34,295 bases of DNA from Perkinsus chesapeaki (Eukaryota; Perkinsozoa; Perkinsida; Perkinsidae), in NCBI GenBank assembly GCA_013115145.1, contig JAAPAO010000291.1, forward strand, positions 7,956-42,250, written 5' to 3'. The notes under the pieces were generated by a model, which made no database searches, was not told where the DNA came from, and saw nothing but the letters and a program-made list of their open reading frames with translations. The translations under genes and the position numbers were made by a program. Of this stretch, positions 29,146 through 34,295 are shown piece after piece. Numbering within the stretch: position 1 is the first letter of the stretch; the number at the start of each line of letters is the position of its first letter.

Positions 29146-29898
29146 TTAACCCTCCGAGAGCTCATTCGACCGGAGCGTCGACAGCTCGAACACAACGGGC
29201 TCCTCCACGACAGCTTGCAAAGAACAGAAGTGTGGTTGCCGACACATCGGTGATTTACGGCATGCGATGTTGGACGGGATGAGGCCATCGTTTGAGTAGA
29301 TACATCCATCGGAGATCTTCACGCCCGCCAATCGAACCTTAATTGAAGCTTCTAAGGGCAGGACCGCTGCCTTGGGGAGCGACACTGGGACCTATCGGCG
29401 CCAAGAAGGCGAGGGGCGTGGAGTTGGTGACACCGTTAAAGAGCAGCCTCGTATAGTAGATACTTGGGGTGATCATCAAACATCTGATGGGGTCAATTTC
29501 AGTAACGATCGCCGTGCAATGCGATGATGAGGTCGTGCTCGACAGGTCCCAAATCCAGGGTGCTTTCCGCACCACTGTTAAGCGCGATAGCTCCAACCAG
29601 AACCACTATGACCACGACGACGACACCTATGTGAGTCAGCCAGTGGTACCGTGGAAGCCTTCCTGTGATAGGTATCCGAGATTGAGCAGTCCGACCACCG
29701 CACCTGTTCTACCCGGCGCGATGCCTAGATCGAGTCCATTGAGCTCTCGAGCCTCGCTGTTCTCCCCGTCATTCACAGCAGTGTTGCCGCCTTTTGGTCT
29801 TTACCCGTTTATGAAAGCGGTATTGATGCCTTCACCGATGGGCCTGGTGTACCAAAGAATACCTTAGGACTCCAGAAGAGGAAGAATGTTGAAGTCAT
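29146..29898 (-). CDS. Single-pass membrane protein of unknown family, multi-exon
   Basis: The TAA stop is at 29148-29146. The last exon (29351-29146) encodes ASIKVRLAGVKISDGCIYS and a Cys-containing end. A 40-nt intron (29391-29352) joins it in frame to an exon with ITPSIYYTRLLFNGVTNST. A 50-nt intron (29712-29663) joins LDLGIAPG to RLPRYHWLTHIG and a strong transmembrane segment, VVVVVIVVLVGAIALNS. The junction between the membrane exon and the TPSIYY exon is not resolved, nor is the start; an ATG at 29898 (MTSTFFLFWSPK) is one candidate. Layout (short N-terminus, one membrane helix, extracellular C-terminal part with NST) resembles the protein at 5487-6173, without clear sequence similarity. 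Function unknown. Confidence 0.55.
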
Positions 29899-30399
29899 AG
29901 TTTATTTTTGTAAAGCTGCTGCTGCAGGCGTCGTTGATGGTGTCGTATATTATATGCCAATTGGAGCAAGAATCTATTAGCTCCCGTGTGAGTGATTATT
30001 ACTAGTTTCATCCGACTGATAAAATGTGTGTCAGTTTAAAGCTAAGAATGATTGTGTTTGAGTGGAGAGTTCATGGCCAAACAATTGAATCTCTATACGG
30101 AAAGGCGGAGAGCTGGAACTTTACAGCATTGGCTACATTCCTGACATATCAAAAGAGGGTTACCACCGCGGCGCTTAAGCGTCTATAAAATAAAGTAGAA
30201 GTTTAAGCGTTACTACAATTTAAAGAGTCTGGCGTGATGACCAAGGTCGCTTCAATGGGCAGCAAATGAAGATTTGATTATTATCTCGGGAGCCGCTGAA
30301 TCGACCTGAGTTGCTAGTCCAAGATGAAGCGTGTACCCTATTAGTCGACGCATAAGTAACCCTCAGTGACTCTATTTAGCTGATTGTAGTACTGAGGAT
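29899..30399. other. Spacer without recognised gene
   Basis: About 500 bp, AT-rich, stops in all frames. It probably holds the promoters of the minus-strand membrane protein and the plus-strand phospholipase, which diverge from here. Confidence 0.5.
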
Positions 30400-33300
30400 A
30401 TGGAAGAACCATCTTCACCAACCGAGAATCACGATACCACACTAACATCATCATCATCATCATCCGAGGCATCCGACAACGGTGATGTTCAGTTTTACTG
30501 GTAGACGGAATCTAGGAATAGCAGACTGATGAAAGATTCCATCCTGTAGGGTCGCTAAGCGCCGCGAGCCGGAGCACTTCGAAGTTGAGTTCCGTTGCTG
30601 GAGGCGCTTGTCTCGAGTTGATGAAGCGGCCTTGGAATCCGCATACCTCGGTGAAAGCGCGGAAAGTATCCCTGTTGAGAACGGACGGTGGGGGAGGAAT
30701 CTTGCGGGTGCGAAGGAGGTCTGCGGTTCGAGTTCAGATACAAAGTAAATCTCCAGACGATGACGCTCCATTGCAACTATTGGGAAGAGCCAGTCTGGCC
30801 GATTATGCGGGCGTCTTGGTTTTGGAGACCGAATTATGGAAGCGAGCTGGGTGTTGAACTGATCAATAATAGCTGGACGAATGTGGGCCATCTACACAGC
30901 TCCTCTAGACCAACAAAATCGGATTACTTCCAACGTATTCGTCGTCAAGAACAAGCTTCGAGGAATGAGGAAGCCGTCGTTGATTACTAGTACTTAGCAG
31001 CTCTATGAACAGCTCCACTTGAGCTGGTTCACTATTAGTAAAGGGAAGCGACGTAAACAAACTTCTTCGTAGCTGTAACTCATCCTTATCGAACTCTAGC
31101 AAGGATGCTACCACCGTCGTGTGTTCTATTAGCACTCAACGCTACTCAGGACGCCTCCCCACCGACTGTCCCTGCGCTTCCTGTCGACCCCTACCTCTGT
31201 CCCTTCGGCCCGTGTGATTGTGCTCTACTAGAAGGTAATTGAAGCACGGCATCTTATTGCTTCACATCATCTCTCAGGAGCACTTGAAGAGCTCCGGGAG
31301 GACCTGGACTCTGGTCCGATTGATTGTCAGCTGGAAGATACTCCCGAGCACGAGAGTGAGTAATCTTATGAGGTCGTTAAGAGTTCAGTGCTCTCATGTT
31401 CATTAATACGATCTCATTGCTCTCCACAGATTCGATTGTGCAGTTCACCGTGAAGAAAGTGAAGCCGACAAAAACAACTTCAGAACCCATTGCGGAGAGT
31501 AAACCCGAGCACATCATCGAACACGCGCTTTATGACACATCTAAAAGTCTGCGGCTACAAGTGAGCTTCCCAGTTGGCAAAATTCGAGCGTGTTCTCAGG
31601 TCTTCAAAGGGTACCCTGTAGAAGAGGAGCCTCCCGTCGATGAAAACGTTCCAGATGTCAGCTGCTGAGTACTCGAGCCTATGTTACCATTCTTCTTCAG
31701 GACGCCCCAATATGGCTGTGCTTTATGGTTCATGGTATAGGCGAAATGCTTTACAACCAGCGACATGCTGGCGAGATCGGTGCCCCGAGGTGTCTATTCA
31801 CTCAGCTTTCCAATGCATCGGAGCTTCAGGTGTCGGTCTCACTGTTGGAGGTATCGCAGACTCTTCAACGAGAAGCTGAAGCAAGATTTCACAAAGTCAA
31901 CTGATCAAGATGCTGCTGCTAGAATCGAGGTAAAGCTTTCTCCCTTAAACAGGAGTCGCAGGCTTTCTTCTAGGTTATCCCAATCGAGTGGGGGTTGAGT
32001 GTCCACGATCCTTCTCTCGATGGCAAACTTGAGAGCGTCACTTTGACATCTTGCGGAAAGGTATCCTGCTGATTGAGCTGAGATCTTGTAGCTTGCTGGT
32101 TCAGTGCGATTCAATTACAGGTCAGAACTTTCGCAAACTTGGCAATATCCGACGCCTTCTTGTATGGTCAACCAGCCCGAAGAGAATCCATTCTAAAATA
32201 CGTGGCTGAAAGTGTACATCTTTTCATTAGTTATTTCTGCCATTCGTCATGGTCAACCTCAGATACGTCACAAGTACCATCTGTTTTGCAGCAATCACCC
32301 GACCTTCCACGCAGACGTTGCATCTGGCCGCAGCGCTGTCTGCATCCTTGGTCATTCCCTTGGTAGGTTACGTCTCGCATGTCCGAATAGTGAACTGCTG
32401 ACAGGTTCAGTTGTGGCATTTGACCTCTTGATGCGACAGTTGCCTTCGGAGGCAGCGGGGGACATCTCGCCCAGTTCCAGCACCACAAGGAAAGTCAAGC
32501 TCTTAGCCAGTGATAACAACCCTGCCTCCCCCCTCTCGCAACAACCGTCCCATCGTGACATATCACTTGATGGGTCTCCGAGTCGATCGCCTGTTAAAAC
32601 CAGCCCGGACAAGAAGAGCCGACCTCGACGCCCAAGCCTCGAGGTATGTCATCACAGGCGCTCCGGTGGCTGCTGTACGGTTTTCAGGCGAGCGACGAAT
32701 TCCAGCTTCCTTTCTGTTCGCGTGTGCTATTCCTGTTGGGCTCGCCGCTCGGGCTTTTCCTCACCATACGAGATGATATTCTTCCTGATGGCGCCCTACC
32801 GGCTTGCCGGAGAGTCTTCAATATATTCCACCCGAACGACTGTGTTGCTTACCGCTTAGAACCGTTACTATCTCCAGTAGGCCACACACGAGTCTATCTC
32901 CGCAACGCCGTCTACTTTAGGACCTTGCGCAAGTGCCACCGTTGTACGTACCGCATCGAGGAGGCCACAGACTTCATGTCGCAGTGCGAAGGTTCCGTCC
33001 GCACTGGTTTCAGAAAGCCCTCTTTTAGGTTAAGCGGTTGCATTCAGATGTCGGATCGGCTTTCAGCAATGTTGGTGACACCATTTCGAGATGGTTCGCT
33101 AAACCAACCCAAGAGCAGGTGAGGAAGCGCATCATCGATTACCGCGTACTTTCAAGACGCTCAGCTGGCAGAGCAAGAACGCAAGAACAAAATCGAATGT
33201 GCTATGGCTGACTCGATACCGAATGTCAAGCTAAACCAAGGTGGGTAACAACCGCCTTAACCTGGTGCAGTCCTTCTCGCAGGCCGGCGAGTCGACTGGG

Positions 33301-33467
33301 TTATTCAGGAGTCGGTGACAGAGGCTGCCTCTGAGCTCTGGTCAGCGTTTGGTTCCCACTTCTCATACTGGAGACACGAGGATGTGATATCCTTCATTGT
33401 TAGTCAATTAGTGTGGTGTGACGCAGATGATAAGCAGTGGCGTGAAAAGAAAGCTAGTTTCTTTTGA
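30400..33467 (+). CDS. DDHD-domain phospholipase A1-like protein (PA-PLA1 family), multi-exon
   Basis: Intracellular PA-PLA1 enzymes (DDHD1/DDHD2/SEC23IP type) hydrolyse phosphatidic acid and other phospholipids at Golgi and ER membranes. Probable start MEEPSSPTENHD at 30400. Landmarks in order: WEEPVWPIMRASWFW (about 30785), FMVHGIGEMLY in the exon starting 31701, VIPIEWGLSVHD in the exon from 31974, AISDAFLYGQ, and the nucleophile motif GHSLGSVVAFDLL split by a 42-nt intron (32363-32404), Ser codon 32356-32358. A Ser/Pro-rich linker follows, then after a 44-nt intron VLFLLGSPLGLFLTIRDD and RVFNIFHPNDCVAYRLEPLL, then RRVDWVIQES, GSHFSYWRHEDVI and the TGA at 33465-33467. HGIG, GHSLG and the FHPNDCVAYRLEP block define the family. 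Several exon joins between 30480 and 31400 and around 33000-33240 are unresolved. Confidence 0.86.
30446..30465. repeat. (ATC)n microsatellite encoding a serine run
   Basis: About six CAT/ATC trinucleotides in the first exon of the DDHD gene, read as a serine tract just after the start codon. Length variation there would keep frame. Confidence 0.8.
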
Positions 33468-34146
33468 GTTCTAGCTTGTTGTATTCATCGAGTGAAGGTT
33501 CCGAAAAACGAGCGCATTAAAACAAGAGACTCGTCTATCATATGCTCTGCACTTCAGTATCGGGATTTCGTTCATTAGCGAGGTGTCCACTTTATGACTG
33601 CCCGATATGTTCGGGTGTCTTTGTTCACTCATAATCTTCTACGCCAGCCACTGTAGCTATTTTATACACGCTTCACAACATAATGATTGGTCGGCAAACC
33701 AAAGGGGTTGTTTTTTGTATGGCATGAGGGAGAGGTCGAGTGCGTTTCTGCCTCATTAACCGTCTGCCTGTAGCGTTCACGGGCGATGGCGGATAAGTCA
33801 ATCGCTGAAAGATTGCCGAGCCTGTAACCTGCTTGGGGCCCCAAAGAGCACGTTGGGGAACATGTCAAATGTGTACTTAACAATAGACAACATTCGAAAA
33901 GTTAAATACGCGAAGGTTCGAGAATGCAATGCTCGATGATGTTAACAAGCATCTTATCAGAAGGCGGATGCCAAATTAGCTTTACTTACTAAACGCAGAA
34001 ATACTCTGTCATGGAGTTTATCAATCCATTCATGGAAATCAGACAGCTTCATATCAAAATCGACCAACGTGTCGATTAATACCAAAAACATACAAAAAGG
34101 GTCGTCTAATGAGTCATTATACGATATGGGACATAACAAACTAATC
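33468..34146. other. Spacer between convergent genes
   Basis: About 680 bp between the DDHD gene stop and the minus-strand repeat-protein stop. A GGGGCCCC palindrome lies near 33835. The part after 33890 is AT-rich. No gene recognised. Confidence 0.5.
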
Positions 34147-34295
34147 TTAAGGAAGAACTGTTGCTTCAGTAGTTTCAGAGGAAGAATCTCCAGTGGTGGA
34201 CGCAACAGGTCCTTCAGTAGGAGTAGCCTCAGCAGGTCCCTCGGTGGTAGCCTCAGCAGGTCCCTCGGTGGTAGCCTCAGCAGGTCCCTCGGTGG
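34147..34295 (-). CDS. 3' end of a gene for a Thr/Glu/Pro/Ala-rich tandem-repeat protein (partial, runs off the window)
   Basis: The minus-strand frame is open from the right edge (codon phase starts two bases in) to TAA at 34149-34147. It encodes three or more copies of the octapeptide TEGPAEAT, one degenerate copy (TPTEGPVA), then STTGDSSSETTEATVLP and stop. There is no start inside the window. The codons match a 24-bp DNA repeat. The Thr/Glu/Pro/Ala composition suggests a flexible, possibly O-glycosylated surface or secreted domain; that is inference. An ORF from 34205 in another frame of the same strand is its shadow. Confidence 0.72.
   Translation of the reverse strand, partial: TEGPAEATTEGPAEATTEGPAEATPTEGPVASTTGDSSSETTEATVLP
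34223..34295. repeat. 24-bp tandem repeat
   Basis: Three perfect 24-bp units (34223-34246, 34247-34270, 34271-34294), plus strand beginning GTAGCCTCAGCAGG, running off the right edge. The preceding unit to the left is degenerate. It is the coding repeat of the minus-strand partial gene. Confidence 0.93.

Noticed and set aside
34010-34205. Minus-strand ORF MRPPLEILPLKLL near the right edge
   Set aside because: It starts with a non-ATG codon and overlaps the repeat-protein 3' end in a different frame; codon content is not coding-like.
1-34295. Bacterial or viral origin, CRISPR array, or an integrated mobile element
   Set aside because: Spliceosomal introns, eukaryote-only families (IFT20, CFAP20, ATG3, DDHD) and eukaryotic tRNAs argue for nuclear DNA. 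No direct-repeat/spacer pattern, transposase, reverse transcriptase or long terminal repeats were seen.

Overview
This window is nuclear DNA from a flagellated, intron-bearing eukaryotic microbe. Coding frames are interrupted by very short GT-AG introns, mostly 38-47 nt. Joining exons across them restores textbook domains for ATG3, CFAP20, IFT20, a CDK20-like kinase, a Mei2-type RRM protein, a STE20-like kinase and a DDHD phospholipase. There are two tRNA genes. Flagellar genes, duplicated pepsin-like proteases and GT8-type glycosyltransferases together suggest an alveolate, most plausibly a perkinsid such as Perkinsus. That assignment is inference; no rRNA or spliced-leader gene is present to settle it.

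Layout. 1-146: 25-bp tandem repeat at the left edge. 309-2593 (+): ATG3, the autophagy E2-like enzyme, in several exons. 2942-3013: tRNA-Gly(GCC). 3.5-11.4 kb is an accessory-looking block. It holds two divergent pepsin-like aspartic proteases with a single-pass membrane protein between them, a broken 225-bp copy of that membrane gene 4.4 kb away, a tiny secreted eight-cysteine peptide, and a secreted protein with a Thr-rich tail. Its spacers carry perfect short inverted repeats. 12.0-12.9 kb is mostly unrecognised. 12857-14744 (+): STE20-like kinase. 14.7-16.0 kb: nothing recognised. About 16.0-17.2 kb (+): GT8 glycosyltransferase, followed at 17173 by tRNA-Pro(CGG). About 17.86-18.8 kb (+): a second glycosyltransferase-like gene. 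18977-22207 (+): one uninterrupted 1076-codon helical-repeat ORF of unknown family.

The most striking part is 22.4-25.4 kb. Three minus-strand genes in tandem, CFAP20, IFT20 and a CDK20/LF2-like kinase, all belong to flagellum structure, transport or length control. A Mei2-type RNA-binding protein (25660-26630, +) diverges from them. 26.6-29.9 kb holds poorly resolved genes, including a single-pass membrane protein on the minus strand. 30400-33467 (+) is a DDHD-family phospholipase. The right edge is the 3' end of a minus-strand gene encoding an eight-residue tandem repeat.

Exon boundaries were worked out by hand. Those of CFAP20, IFT20, the CDK20-like kinase, the secreted protein at 10549-11410 and parts of the other genes keep frame exactly. 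The others are approximate and are marked so.
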